This document shows, piece after piece, positions 12,001 to 24,359 of a stretch of 64,000 nt of DNA. Source of the stretch: Perkinsus olseni (taxonomy: Eukaryota > Perkinsozoa > Perkinsida > Perkinsidae). Position 1 is the first letter of the stretch, and every line of letters begins with the position of its first letter. Position numbers and translations under genes: made by a program. Location of the stretch: NCBI GenBank assembly GCA_013115135.1, contig JABANP010000005.1, positions 124,001 to 188,000 on the forward strand. Reading direction: 5' to 3'. The notes under the pieces are model-generated. The model was not told the origin of the DNA, searched no databases, and was given only the letters and a program-made list of their open reading frames with translations.

Positions 12001-14743
12001 GGCCTAAGACAAGTGTTGATTGCCGAGGGCACCTCATAGTATCAGAAGAAGGGAGTGTGAGTCCGATGAGGCCATGGACACTTCAGGTGAGTCGTGGTTT
12101 CTCCAAGTCGTGACGCACACTGTTGTTGTGTAGATGACGTGAGCATGGATATCGACGACGGTACCTCTACCACCACTTCCGCTTGGACTACCATCAAGGA
12201 GAGCATATCAGCACTAGAAGCTATTGTGGAGAACCTTACGTCGATGGAGAGCATTGCCGGGGCTCCCGCTGGTGAGTCCTCATCCCAATGCCTCAGTGAT
12301 TTCCCTCGTTCTTGCAGGTGGTAGCTCTGTGTCACTGGTGACTTTGGCAAGCCCTTCGGCAGTGGAGGTGTGGGACAAGGTTGGGTCCATGCTCCTCTTG
12401 TTCCTCCTGTCTACTAAGCATCCTGGGTACGTCGACCACTGGCCTGCCTTCCTCTTTATCTGTCTTCCTCCTCAGGGCCAACACCCGACTCTACCGATGT
12501 CTAGCAGAGGTCACCAGACGGCTGCTGCTCTCTGAGGACCCGCAACTGCAAGAGCTACCGCACAAGTGGCTCCAGGATTTGCATAGTCTTCTCGTTCGGG
12601 ATGCAACCGTGGGAGAGGAGGACTCAGAAGAACGTTCGAGGCTGCAGATGGTACGCTGGCGGTACGCTAACAGAGTGACTCGTGAGATGTCCGTACCAGG
12701 TGCTGCCTCCGGCACTACGCCGATCCTTTGGACTGGGTCTGTGCTTCGTCGGGATCCTCGAGGGGGCCGCAAACCACTTGAGACTGAGCGGAGGAGGGTA
12801 CACCTCCTGCCAGATGCTACTGGATACCATAGCTCGCCTCCAAGGGTCGGTTTGCCATCCCTGAGCCCTATGAATCAATCTCATTTTTTCAGAGTATTTG
12901 AGGGTCCCTCGGCTGAAGACGTGACATCCTGCGTACACGCCCTCAATGTCCTCCGGGCCATTGTCCGAGATGCTCACCTAGCAGGCTACATACCGGAGAG
13001 CGTAGGCGTAACGTAGTCTTGCTGATACCTATACGATGCCACCATGCAGGTTATGAACTCTATACTACTGCTCGCCGTGAAGACTCTGTCCCAACGAGGA
13101 GAGGAAACTTGGCCTATCCGCAGTGCCGGGACGCTGCTGTTTGTTCATGCCTCGAGACGTGTGAGTCCCCGTTGCTGCCACCCCGGGAGCAGTACTGTGA
13201 TGATCACTGCTGCCTTCCGAGCTCAGGTCCTTGGTAATGACTCGGAGCACACGGTTGCCAGTGGTCATAAGCATACGGGTCGTGCTACTACGCTGATGGA
13301 ACTGTGCCGCCGACAGCCACAGTTGATCGATGCTATTACTGCCCTACTGAGGGATCGTACGGTGGATGATGGTTCCACGGTCATGCCTGCCCTCCTCTTT
13401 GTGTGCAAGCTGAAGTTGGGGAATGAGGAAGCCCTCGCTAGGCAGCAGCACAAGGATCTACTCAGTGCTATATGGGAGCTGGCCAAGTCTCCCATCTGGC
13501 ATGTACGCAAACTCGCCAGCGTTGCCTTAGTGAACCTGGGTGCTGTGGGCAGCATTTCTGATGCTCTCCAGCTTGAGCCTCACTCGGCTAATGAGATGCA
13601 TGTGAAGTTGGAGGTGATAAGATTCTTGGTGAAGACTGGTCACACCAGTGGCCTTCGTGTTGAAGACCTCCAAGCCCTCCTGAGGGAGACCTCCCCGTGC
13701 CCCCCTCTGAACACCATCGTTCTCGAGATTGCTCGCCTCTGCCACTTCAAGCTTGGGGCTGGCTCGTGTGATGCTGGTGATGGCTTCCTCGGCGTACAGC
13801 GTTCACAGGCTGCTGCTGCAGTGTCCACCGAGCCTGTGGAGAACTCTTGCCACCCTCAAGTCCTCCAAGCCCTCATCGAGAACAATCACGCTTCAGAGGA
13901 GCTCGTAGCCAAGGCCTTGTCGGTGGACATCTCCGCTAAACCGGAGTATCGGGGAGCCGTCCTGGCCGCCCTCACTGCTGCTAGCCCCGAGCTGCTGACG
14001 GAGGCCGTGGTGGAGCGCCTCCATACCTTGTTTTTCCCCAATGACGTCGATGGTGTACTGGCCCTTGCCAAGAGCCGGGCTGAGTCATCTCATAGAGAGG
14101 ATTGGCTAGAGTTGTGCTCTCGGTCTTCACAGCCGGCCGAGGTTCGAGTAGCCGTCGCCCCTCTGGTGCCTGATACCATCGCAGTCGCGTTGCTGCAGGA
14201 TGAATGTGAAGAAGTTCCGTCGTATTGCTTGCAAGAATCTAGGAGGCCTTGCGCCCCTACCCAACGCTGTATCAAAGGTTCACTAGCGACGAGCCTCTGA
14301 GGGTGCCTACAGCCTCGGAGGTCACTAGTTTGATAGCGGACCGGGCGGCACCACGATCCTTCGATAAGGAGGAGCCTAACACGTACCAGGAGGAGCTCCT
14401 CACCACACAGTTAGCCCTAAAGGCCGATACAGCGGCGTCTCAGCCCCTGGAGGGTGTTCGGGCAGCCCTCAGTGCACTGGTGGAGGGCCTGGTGGACTTC
14501 GGGTGGAGTCTGGCGTGTGATGAGTTTGTGTTTGAGTCGGCCTTTGCCTTACTGGGAGCGGCTAAGGGGGCCTTCCCTGAGCTCTCTGGCAAGTTCGATA
14601 GAGACGAGGTGCCCCTCTGTCTCCGTCGTCTGGCCAGGCCTGACACAAGCCTGAGACCAAGGCTTGTTCTTATGCCCCTCTACTGCTACAGCCGTACACT
14701 GTTCAACGTAATCTACCAAATATGTTTCCACCACTCGAGATGA
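9061..14743 (+). CDS. THADA: THADA/Trm732-family protein (DUF2428), tRNA Cm32 methylation cofactor
   Basis: THADA/Trm732 proteins are very long HEAT/ARM-repeat scaffolds that direct the FTSJ1/Trm7 methyltransferase to position 32 of tRNA. The DUF2428 core is seen at about 12340-12860. It has the exon ending VWDKVGSMLLLFLLSTKHPG, the segment LPHKWLQDLHSLL, then ALRRSFGLGLCFVGILEGA, the counterpart of the family RRSAGLPF motif. The largest exon, about 13044-14270, carries SPIWHVRKLASVALVNLG, matching the family WKVREMAARALV block. The tail contains EEPNTYQEELL and many Leu-rich helices, with stop at 14743. Upstream helical exons at 9613-9890, 10062-10310, 10620-10770, 10822-11120 and 11300-11680 fit the N-terminal repeats. 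About 15-20 exons with 40-80 base introns. The 5' boundary is uncertain, and the gene may begin as early as about 8.6 kb. Confidence 0.7.
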
Positions 14744-15061
14744 TGTTGCGCTGTTCTTAGTGAAGCCTGCGCGGAATATTTTTAGCGCGCGCCCGAAAAA
14801 CTGATCTTGGCGATCGGCGCAGCTGTGGTTTCGATGTCCTCCACCCGGCAGCATCCGGCAAGGAAAAGTAATAATTGGACTATCGAGAGGTTAGCCATCA
14901 GCCTCGATGCTTCCAGGCAGTCGAGAGGCGGGCAGTCGGAAGGATGCCCCAGAGCCCTTAAGCCGGATTAAGCCACCACCAGCCCTTGGTCGAGGGGGAG
15001 CACGTAGTACTCGGACCATTCTCGGCGTTGGAGTGGCTCCCAGCAGCGGCTCTCCTGACTC
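14744..15061. other. Intergenic
   Basis: Short spacer between two plus-strand genes. It includes the GC-rich string TTTTTAGCGCGCGCCCG near 14778. No supported gene; small minus-strand frames here look non-coding. Confidence 0.5.
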
Positions 15062-16172
15062 ATGCCATATCATTCAGTACTAGCAGTGCTCTTTCGTTCA
15101 GCAACCACGATATCTACCGCTAAGGGTGCCCCTCGGCGCTCCGGTGCTGTAGCTACCCCACAGGCACTGGCCTTGGATACGGCAATACATGAGGCTGTGA
15201 AGGTAGTGTCCAGAGTGGGGTCTGGCAGCTCCTAGTTATTGTTGTCAAGTAGATGAAAACCGATATGGTCGAAGTGAATTGCCAGGCGATGATTCGGGCA
15301 GTGTGTAAATACGCATACGGCGTTAAGGACGGAGCGGAGGTGATGGAATGGCATGCCGCAAGTGGTGGTGATGGGCGGGTTAGTAGGTCAAGGCTGAGAC
15401 ACTGGCCGAAGCACTACGATGTATAGAGACATACCGGCTCAAGGATGTTGATGTGACTGAAGTTCATCATACTGTCACTGTAGTGGTGCTATGCCCTCTA
15501 TGTCGGGTATGGAGGTAGCATTAGGTCCCTCAAACGTTAGAGTATATTAGAAAGGAGGCTGCGAGAGAGGAGAAGGAAGCGAAAGACCACTTGGATGGCC
15601 TTATGGAGGATGGTAAATTAGAGACTAGGTTGGAAGAGGCCAAAGCTTCTCGGAAACGGAAACTGGTAGTAGAGGGTTCCTTACCGGGCGGAGGCCCAGG
15701 GCTGACTGCTACTAACGTGCTACCGGTACCAGACGACCGTGGTTCAACGGGTTCCTTTCGTGTAAATCATTTACAGTGAGCATATGGATTGTTTGTCAGG
15801 AGCAAGACGCCACCGCCGCTATCATCAACAAAAAGAGAAATCGATCTGATCTCGAGACGTAGCCCATCATTACTTCGCTCTCTGATCGTGTAGCTGTCCT
15901 TGTGAAGGTCCATAGCCACGGCCGAGGCTAACTTGGAGGCTATGAGGAAGCGTAGGGTGTCATTAGACTCAGTGTTAGAGTGGCGGAAACAGAGGGTAGC
16001 TACAATACTAGAGGCGTCAAAGGAGCTCAAACAGGTGATCTTTTAAGAGCATGATAAGGGGGTAGACCTGTAACCGTCTGGTTAGGGCCCGTCGGAGAAG
16101 GATTTAGCACAGACGACGGTCGTGCCGGCCGCAGAGGGTGAGGATAGGACCAAGGACGGTGCGCAGCACTGA
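15062..16172 (+). CDS. Coiled-coil protein, possibly organelle-targeted
   Basis: The start ATG 15062 gives MPYHSVLAVLFRSATTIS, a basic amphipathic N-terminus compatible with a mitochondrial presequence (inference). Exons join across introns at about 15201-15252, 15339-15385 and 15470-15568. The rest is highly charged helix: VKAETLAEALRCIETYRLKD, AREEKEAKDHLDGLMEDGK, then AIINKKRNRSDLE, then LEAMRKRRVSLDSVLEWRKQ near 15930-16030. It ends DRTKDGAQH-stop at 16172. No catalytic motif is visible and the family is not recognised. It sits only about 100 bases upstream of the beta-hydroxylase gene on the same strand; whether they share anything functional is unknown. Confidence 0.5.
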
Positions 16173-16268
16173 CTCCGATTGAGTGCTGATCCTCGAGCTT
16201 TCCGATGTTTCTCGCTAGCGTTGGTGGTGTTGTTAATGGCAAACTCGTAAGCATGTGTTGCGATTGGT

Positions 16269-17937
16269 ATGCCAATCAAGTGTATTGTAGCACTTCCTAT
16301 GAAAGTACGTGCCGGCTTGATCTCCTCATGTATACTGCTCGCGAAGCAGCCTGCTTCGGCAGCAGTATCATTATCGGCTGTTGATATAACGGATAAGTTG
16401 CAGAGCATGATACTGTCAGCAGGCTGCCCCCTCCATCATGATATCACCTGCTGGTGGGACAAGGGATCTCAGGAAGGCAGGAATGTACGAGGATCTATGG
16501 ACTGTAGTAGTGGGACGGGGATATCACCATCGGCAGTCGTGAAAACTACTTAAGAGCGCCCTACAGTATCTTCATCTTGAGATCTCGCCATGGTTATCTG
16601 TGGATGAATGTAGTGTCGAGGTATTTGATCATGTGTAGCTCTGCTGAAGGATGCACTGCTGGATGTATCTACCGAGCCGGAGCTGTGGGCATACACCAAA
16701 TCCTTCGACCGCCTCGTTAATTGGACTTCAATCGTAGCCGAGGACAATGCCGCTCATCTACAAACACTGTAATCTACAGTGGGCCGTACATAATCACTCT
16801 TCCTGCTCGCCAGGCCTATCATGCTAGCTGTATCCTCTCTCCAACATGCTGCGCGTCATCCTCTGTGTTACCAGCAACCAGCGGTATTCCAGCGCGGACA
16901 TTGTGCTAATATCATGTAGCTTCGCCTGGTTCAACACGATAAGTCTCAGGCTGCTCTGAGGTACAAGATGGCGATACAGAAGCTACTTGTGGCTCACTTG
17001 GAGTGGGTAGCAGAGGAGATACTCAACGATGCTAGAGATAAGGCGGGACTAAAGTGGCCTTCAATTCATCAAACCCCTACCGTGTGGGTTGAAGGCCTTC
17101 CGGAGGGGTCACCGTGGGTGGACTGTGAACGTGTAGAGCTGGCAAGGCATTTGGTTGACAACTATGAAGTGATCCGAGACGAGGTCAGGAGAGTTCTCTT
17201 TGCAGTGGGGAGTCGTTACCGTACAGGCTGGCCGGTTAGACACAACTGCCGCGAGTGATGAGTATGGCTATCTCCATGCCTCAGGGAAGTGGGAGCAGCT
17301 ACAGCTATTCCGAAATGGGTACTAGGAGTAGTAACAGGAGCTCGTAGTGTGAAACCATGGTTACTGACAGGGAGTATCTCGACAAGGGCTGTGGGTTGAT
17401 GCCGGAGACCTGCCGAGTGTTGCGTGAGGGCCCCTTCCCGACTAGACCGGATTTAGTGGACCTGTGGCCAGTGAAGAATAACGAGGAGGTCGTTGATATC
17501 TCCCCTTCTCGATCGTCTTTCCTCTCACCTTCCTAGGCCATACTCCTGTTCACTTCCCCTGGTACTCATGTTCCCGTCCACAGTGGTGCTGCCAATACCC
17601 AGATCAACGTACACCTACCGCTTGTCGGCATTACAGGGGTAGCAACATGCTGAAGCATCATCACTCTGGGTGATATGAATGGCGACAGGCGAGCATAGCA
17701 GTCCACCCAGGGGAAGGCGGAACTGGACAGAGGCCACTGCAATGTGCTTTGATGATTCCTTCGCCCATGAGGTCTGGCATGAGGGTATGCCGTCGATACA
17801 TCTCTAAAGACACATCATGATGCTCAGGAGATGATCTCCGGATAATCCTGGTGGTTAGAGTGATGCACCCTGCGGCGACCAGGGACCTTCTCGGTATGGC
17901 TAGGTCCACGACCCTTCATGACCCTACTGAACTATAG
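16269..17937 (+). CDS. ASPH: Aspartyl/asparaginyl beta-hydroxylase family protein
   Basis: This Fe(II)/2-oxoglutarate dioxygenase family hydroxylates Asp/Asn in EGF-like domains, usually in the ER lumen. The start 16269 gives a signal-like N-terminus (KVRAGLISSCILLAKQPASA). Helical exons at about 16637-16770 and 16919-17060 resemble the TPR-like region before the catalytic domain. The domain itself shows HQTPTVWVEGLPEGSPW, then DNYEVIRDEV (the family hallmark), and KWEQLQLFRNG at about 17285-17320. Then come HVPVHSG with the first metal-ligand His, NVHLPLVG, DDSFAHEVW with the second His (about 17752-17790), and RIILVVRVMHP, supplying the 2-oxoglutarate-binding Arg. All catalytic positions appear intact. 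The stop is TAG 17935-17937. Introns are short; the one at about 17640-17734 and the next end in CAG or AG. The single domain order matches the family from end to end. Confidence 0.8.
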
Positions 17938-18249
17938 CTGCTGCTGCTGATGTTTCCTTCCCCATCCACCTTCTTATGTTCTACTAGGACGCCGATAGTT
18001 GAACTCACCTCTGTTCTCTCAGCCATTACTCTTGTATGCCTCCAAGTGGGCCCGAGGCCATAGGGAGATGCCATCGAGTGTTTATGTACCTGACTAGCCT
18101 CTGCCTCGTAACTGTAGGAGGTGTTACCCTCTCCACGACAACAAGCAATAGCTTGAGCCGTGGAGGAGGGGGAGGAGGAGGAGGGGATGATGTGTAATAG
18201 TCATGATGCTGCTCTCTCGGCATAACTTAGGGCCCGTTGCTATCACTCC

Positions 18250-20874
18250 GTCGCAGGTCCGTTCTCGACGATCTCGTCAATACGATATCGAACAGCCAGC
18301 TAACCCTTGAATGTGGAGGAGCCTGACGGGTCGGCGGCGGCGGCGGATGCTTCCAATACAACGGCCGAGGCTGATTCTGGAACAGTGCTCATGACAGCTG
18401 AACAACTGGCAAGGAACGGGTATGTTTGCAGTTGATCTTCCTGCTGCTGCTGCTGCTGTCAAGTCGTGGCGCGCAGGAACAGTATGGCGGCAAGGTTGGA
18501 CTCCATTGAGGAAGCGATAAAGAGGCAGCTCAATGGTGTACAGAGGATAGAGGCTGGTCACTGGGATGAGGTGATCATTCTGGACTGCTTGCGGAGGTGT
18601 ACATGCTGCTGCTTTTGTTAGTTGAATCGGACTCATTACAACATACAGTCGACTCGAACGCAGCAGGAGAACAATGAGAAGAGCCGACAGGCCTGTCTGG
18701 TGAGTCTTTGATGGGATTATTGTTGGCTCAAGGAGCGAGACTGTCGATGAATAGGTTGCTAATAACGAGGCCTCCGTGGAGCTGAATAACTTACTGCGTG
18801 ATATGATATCAGGCGCAGAGCAGGTGAATGATGATGTGGTACGTGGTACTACTCGTGGCCCCAGTTCCACAGTTATGTCTTGTAATGATAGGCAACCGCT
18901 AACAAAGTGAAGAGGAGGATGGAACTAGACTTGGTAAGGCTGCAGTGACCCTTCGATGTCCTGTGGCTGCATCCTTGCTTCTCAGTCGAAGTTCAATGAT
19001 AGGATAAGTAGCCTGGATGCATGGCTGTTGAACATGGACAAGTGGACCAAGTTCGTATTGGACCAAACCACCACTCGTAGGACTACTAGTTCGGATACCT
19101 CCGGACGAGGCACCGTATGTTCTCCTCAGTTGATCGTGCCCAAGCCCGGCTCCTCCGTTGGGGTGATGAGACGCGATCGACGCTGAATACGCACGAGGTG
19201 AGCAGAGGCGTGTGCATCGATCTCGACAGTCCTGCTGTGTTCTCAGGTTGGTGTGGTAAAATTAGGACGTGAAATGTTCAATCTCGAGACATCGATACTA
19301 TCTCTGCAGGAGACGATCATGTCGGCGGCAGGGACAGTTGGATGTAGGCGGATGATGATGATGCAGCTGCTGCTGGTTGCTGGTTAGTCTCTTTTGCAGA
19401 TAAACCACTCATCCTGACGATACCAGAGGCTGGCGGAGGCAACGATTGGCTGTACACTCCCTTCACTTAGCTTCAAACCAATGGTCAGGCGGCTAGGCTA
19501 ATGATAATGCATGATCTAATGGGTTGCTTTACCAAGGGGATCCAGTGTGGACTACTAGGCTTGTGTTGGGCTCAATCCTGGTCGTTGGTAATAGTGAGGC
19601 TGGTAGACTAGACTTCCCATTGCCAATGAGTAATGATCGCATCCGTCGGAGGGTGTCTGAGAGTTTGCTCGCTAAGATAGAAGTCCAGCTAGGGAAGGGA
19701 AGGAGCTCCTCATTGGAATCCGGGGCCTCGGAGAGAGTGGCGGAGTCGATGTCAATAGCGATGAGCGGGCCGAAAGTTGACGAAAGGGACAATGTGCTGC
19801 CCACGGCGGGTGGAGCCATCATCGGAGGGGAAGCTGAAGCTCCCACTGAAGTTGGCCACGATGCTGCGGAGGCTGCTACTGCAGAGACCGTTGTACCCGA
19901 GGGAGCCGGGGCTACTAATAACGAGCATTCAAGGAGTCCTCTACAGGATGAGGTTTCTAGTACTGCCCTAAAAACCGCAGCGGCTACCAGCGGCAGCTCC
20001 TACGGCTGAGAACGGTCGAGGGGCGGGTGCCGGCGAAGGTCTACGTACAGAAGCCGGACTAGCATTCGCGAGGCGGCCATCCTTACTGGCCTTCGCCAGG
20101 CAAGTCTCCCAAGCATCCAAGGAATTCGACAGAACTCTCCAGGCGAGGAGGCACTCGTTGCCAGAAGGGCGAGTTCACATGGCTGGTCGTGGATCATCAT
20201 TGACCATCGACCAGGACGATCTGACTCGCCGCATCAAGCGTAGTATCGATGCATGTTGCGTTCGTTTCCGCTGCCATTGGTCCGATGTCAGAGGCCATGA
20301 GCATGGGATATGGCATTAGACGCCTACAGGAAGTGCTTCAAGACTCTACTGTCAACTCATCGACCAAGGCTATGATGGAGCGGGGATGGAGGAAATTGAG
20401 GGAATCTGAGTGAGGAGGGTCCTCGTGTGTGACAGCGAGCATCGGAGTGCTGCCTCCTTGTAGCTCCAAGCTCCTTAAGTGGTTCGATGCAAGGGCGCGG
20501 GGGTGTCATCACTTGAAGTGTGCTCTTCTTATTGTTGTATGTAGGCAGACGGCGATCGGGTCCATCCTCCCCGATGATTTTGGTGTTAGGTAAAATCCAG
20601 GTTGACTGCCGCGATGACTCGGCTGCAGCTGCTGATGGAACATACACCAACTCAGGGCAGCTGTAGGGCAGCGCTCATGGCAGCAGCATGGCTTATGGCC
20701 CAGCCGATTGCAGATCATCATGTGCAGCAAATCCCAAAGCTCCATCATCTCTTCTCGGCGATGTATGAGGCCGAGGTGGCCGTCGGTGTAGCACGCCTTC
20801 ATGCCCTACTCGAGAAAGCACTGCACAGGCATCTACGAGCGGCCATCACAGTGCTGTCGTCCTGGGTACGCTAA
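18250..20874 (+). CDS. Coiled-coil protein of unknown function
   Basis: Many short exons with charged helical content: LDDLVNTISNSQLTLE (about 18255), AAADASNTTAEADSG (18320), MAARLDSIEEAIKRQL (18485-18590), ASVELNNLLRDMISGAEQV (18770), SKFNDRISSLDAWLLNMDKW (18987-19110), then an acidic Ala/Glu-rich exon at 19610-19975. Conserved-looking exons follow at about 20005-20250 (LLAFARQVSQASKEFDRTL; DQDDLTRRIKRSIDACC) and 20260-20412 (AAIGPMSEAMSMGYGIRRL). The last piece, 20680-20870, is AQPIADHHVQQIPKLHHLF followed by EVAVGVARLHALLEKALHR. No known domain is recognised. The start is unknown and the true end may be the TGA near 20413 or past 20874. A purine-rich GGA repeat lies at 18160-18187. Confidence 0.4.
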
Positions 20875-21289
20875 CGGCATGCACACCGGTCATCGAGTTG
20901 CCGTAACTTTCAGCACGGTTCCAAAGGAGACGAGAATAACAACAACAACCCTCGACCATCTGTCGCGGCGAGTTTCGTGATTGGTTCTATCTCGCATGCC
21001 GTGGATGGAAGGTCGGGCCCAGCGCGTGCGGACGCCTCTTCAGAATGCCCCACTGTGGTCCCTGAGCGTGATGTGTTAGTGGTGAGCCTTCAAGGGAGGC
21101 GGCCTGGCATTGTCATCGCCTTCAGAGGCTGTTGGCAATGCTGAAAGAGCGGGAGAACGAACTGAGGCATCGGATAGAAAGGGGGATAGTTGCAACCGAA
21201 ACATGAGGGTGTTGATAGGGTCTCTTAAGATTTGGATGCTTGAGTTTAGCCCTTTGCGTGTAGCCGACGGAAGCTTTAAGTGGTAGTTG
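20875..21289. other. Intergenic
   Basis: Spacer ahead of the TMEM65-GAF gene. It contains a short AAC run (20938-20949); nothing else is supported. Confidence 0.4.
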
Positions 21290-24085
21290 ATGTTATTGTC
21301 ATCACTTGGCCGACGAGCAGGCATTCTCAATCAGTGGAGGCAGCAGTGGCGACAGCCCATCGTAGGGGGCCACAGCTATCATTTTGTACCGAGACCCAGC
21401 CCCATATCACGGACCGCCTGCCTCGACAACTGCACGGCCGCGAAAGTGAGGCATTTCTGTGGTACCACTCTTGGGGCCAATGCTCAACCACCACCTCCAC
21501 CACAATCCACGTCACATGGCCTTGACAACCCGGCGAAGGTCGATGACATTACTGAGTTCTTGGCTCTGGCCCGGGATGATTTGAACATGGTGAGATGCTG
21601 CTGATGCTTATGCTCAGTTCACTGCGGTCTTGGCTGGTACCCTCACTGTTGTAGGTGGCCAAGGACCTCGCTGACTCCAACACTATTGATAATAATGCTT
21701 TACAGTGGATGCGCAATGTGAGCTTCCTGACGCTTGGCCTGCCATCCTCAGTTGAACCTGCTTCCCTCAGTACCGCGTCACCAGTCTATCGGATACTCCT
21801 GAGAAGGCCAATTACGTTTTAAAATGGACATTCATATGCTCAGCTGTAGTTTCCTCTACAGGATGGGCTGCTGGACTCCCTTCGCGACCTACCCGTTGTT
21901 CCCATCAGATACCTTTCATAGGTTTCGGTTTCCTGGATAATGCGCTCATGCTCATCTTCGGCGAACAGATTGATAATTCCCTTTGCGTGGTCATGGGATT
22001 CAGGTAGAGTCTGTATCACACCACTAGGCTCACGGAAGCCCTTCTTCATTCTGTCAGTACTTTAGCAGCAGCGGCCTTAGGCAACGCCTTCTCCGACCTG
22101 GCCGGGGTCTTTCGCGGGCTCTCATATAGAGCATCAAGCTGAACTGTAAGACTTTAGGTGCCCCTAAGGAGCACATGTTCCGTCAGGCGTGGTATCAAAG
22201 GGCCGCAAGTATCACTGAAAACGCAAAGCTCGCCAAGGTTCAAAGTAGCACTGTGGGTACACATTAGAATCCCAGCTTGCACCATGCCTCAGATGGCTAA
22301 GAGCTTCGGTCAGGCGGCAGGGCTCTTCTTTGGCTGTTTACTTGGAATGGCTCCGCTCCTCTGGCTGGATCCTCTCAAAGCCGAGCGCACCCGTCTGCAG
22401 AGTACGAGGTGATGCTTTCGAGGGCACGTCATGAGCCGTGACCTCAGACAAACGACGGGAGATATTCGATGAGACCATAGGCGAACTGTGTAAGATTCTA
22501 GGCGCTAAGAGCGGAGTATTGATGCTCGTGGACAAGGACAAGAATGAGCTCTTCAGCGAGACGGGAGGCTCCAAAGGAGTCTTTAGGTAATCCGTTGTCT
22601 GTCATCCGCTGCCTCATACCACACCATGAGCAGATCCCCAATCGATGAGGATAAAGCTGGCATCATGGGATATGTCGCCGCCACTGGTCAAATGGTTAAC
22701 ATCGAGGATGTCTCCAAAACAGATTTTTATGACAAGACAAGGTAACGCCCATTGTACCATGATTGATGGCCTGCATTCTCCCCAGGCATGATGATTATCA
22801 TGGTCATGGCTTTGAAGCCGGTTCGATCATATGCATGCCTATCTTCGATTCCCTCGGGAATATACTAGGTCAGCAGCTCTCACCGTCCCCCCAGTGCTCC
22901 CTCGAAGGAACGGTCTATAGGTGTTGTGGAGCTGGCCAAGTCACGGCACTCGGGTCGAACCTTCAGCGAGAAAGACGAAGATCTTCTCGCTGCCATGTCA
23001 TCTCATATCGCTACCTATCTACACGGTGCGGATGCTCCTCAAACCTTCAGAGCGGTGAGACAACGCCGCCCCTTATGGCCACTGCTGTTTCCCTTGTGGT
23101 ACCTCTAGGTTTTGAATGCTTGCTCCTCGAACATGCTCGTGAAATCCTCTAGAGTGCTCCTCTCCCAGCAACAGAGGGAGGAGCGGCTGTTCGCTGATGT
23201 GATGCATGAAGTTAAAAGAGTCATGAAGGCCGGTAAGAGAACTCACGCGGCTGCTCATACAGCATCAGGGATATCTCAGAGGCGGCAATGCTCATGCTGA
23301 TGGATGACTCGACTTCTGAGCAAACGCCTGTGCTCTACACCAAATACTGTGAGGGTATTGATATCAGCGAGACCACGCCAGTTGGTAGGAGGCCCACCAT
23401 ACTCGCACTTGGCCTTATTCCTCCGGGCTACGCTCAGGAGTCGGCATCATGGGCCATGTGGCCCAAACTGGTAAACCATTCATCGCGGATGATGTTAGAG
23501 AGGCCGGAGAGCTTTACGACCCGGAAAGGCATGAGAACTACAAAGGCACTGGGAGGCCGGTTCGCTCTGTCATGTGTGTAAGACAGTACTTGACCTACCA
23601 CCGCTTGGCTGCGCTGATTCTGTCCTTCCTCAGGTGCCGATCTTCGACACTCGGAGGAGAGTCATAGGGGTTATTGAAGTTATCAATAAGAAATCCCAGC
23701 GAGGCGAGCTAGACTTCTTCACTGGTACCAGTGATAACCTTACCAGTGTGAGTAATCAATCCCTCTTTCGTCAGAGCGAGATAGAGATATCCTCGGTAAC
23801 ATAGCCAACCACGTGGCGTTGAATGTTGAAGGAACGGGATCAAGCCTGAGAAAGGTTCGCATCTCCGACTTATCGCCATCGCTGATTCCCCTTCGCTAGG
23901 TGCTACGAATGGTCCGGGAGCAAAGCAACACTACGGCTCAAATCGTCCGGTCACCATCATCCCTGAAGCCTATCCAGCTGACCTTGGAATCACAGGCTCC
24001 GAAGTCCAGCGCGGCCGAGCTGGACAACGCAAGTGCATCACAGAGCGAGCATACGTCTGGTCATGAGAACAGCAAGACCGTATGA
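21290..24085 (+). CDS. TMEM65-like membrane domain fused to two GAF domains
   Basis: The start ATG 21290 gives MLLSSLGRRAGILNQWRQQW, a strong mitochondrial-type presequence. After helical exons (DDITEFLALARDDLNM; AKDLADSNTIDNNALQWM) comes the TMEM65 signature: IPFIGFGFLDN (about 21909-21941), STLAAAALGNAFSDLAG (about 22062-22110) and AGLFFGCLLGMAPLLWLDPL (about 22317-22376). TMEM65 is an inner-mitochondrial-membrane protein tied to Na/Ca exchange in animals. An intron at 22402-22447 (GTACGA...CTCAG, 46 bases) then joins it in frame to GAF 1: REIFDETIGELCKIL, IMGYVAATGQMVNIEDVS, IICMPIFDSLGNILG and FSEKDEDLLAAM. GAF 2 follows: LLSQQQREERLFADVM, GHVAQTGKPFIADDV, VPIFDTRRRVIGVIEVINKK. The stop is TGA 24083-24085. 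Both GAFs resemble the phosphodiesterase/cyclase type. The unspliced TMEM65 frame would stop at 22412, 35 bases before the GAF exon, leaving almost no room for a separate gene. Confidence 0.7.
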
Positions 24086-24359
24086 ATCGCAGTCGGCTAG
24101 TTAGTGTGGCACACGCTCGCTCATCATCTCGGACTATTTTCTCCCACACCGAGCATGTCCAGAGCGGCGCAGTGCTGCTTTAGTCTCCACCATTCTCCTG
24201 CGTGAATCCATAAAGCTGTGCCACGAGCCTGCTCCAGTAGTTGTCCTTCTCAAACTGTGATTGTCTCCACAGCTGAAGCTCCTCTTCGCGTTTGGCGAAG
24301 GGACAGATAAGTCTGCCTTCCTTAGCCATTACTTACTAACTTGTCCCCATCCCATGCAC

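Noticed and set aside
18421..18475. CTG/GCT repeat run near 18440-18470
   Set aside because: Five CTG units within or beside an intron; simple sequence without evidence of a functional expansion.
21840..22049. Minus-strand frame with charged, gene-like composition
   Set aside because: It lies antisense to the TMEM65 exons, which carry clear family motifs on the plus strand.
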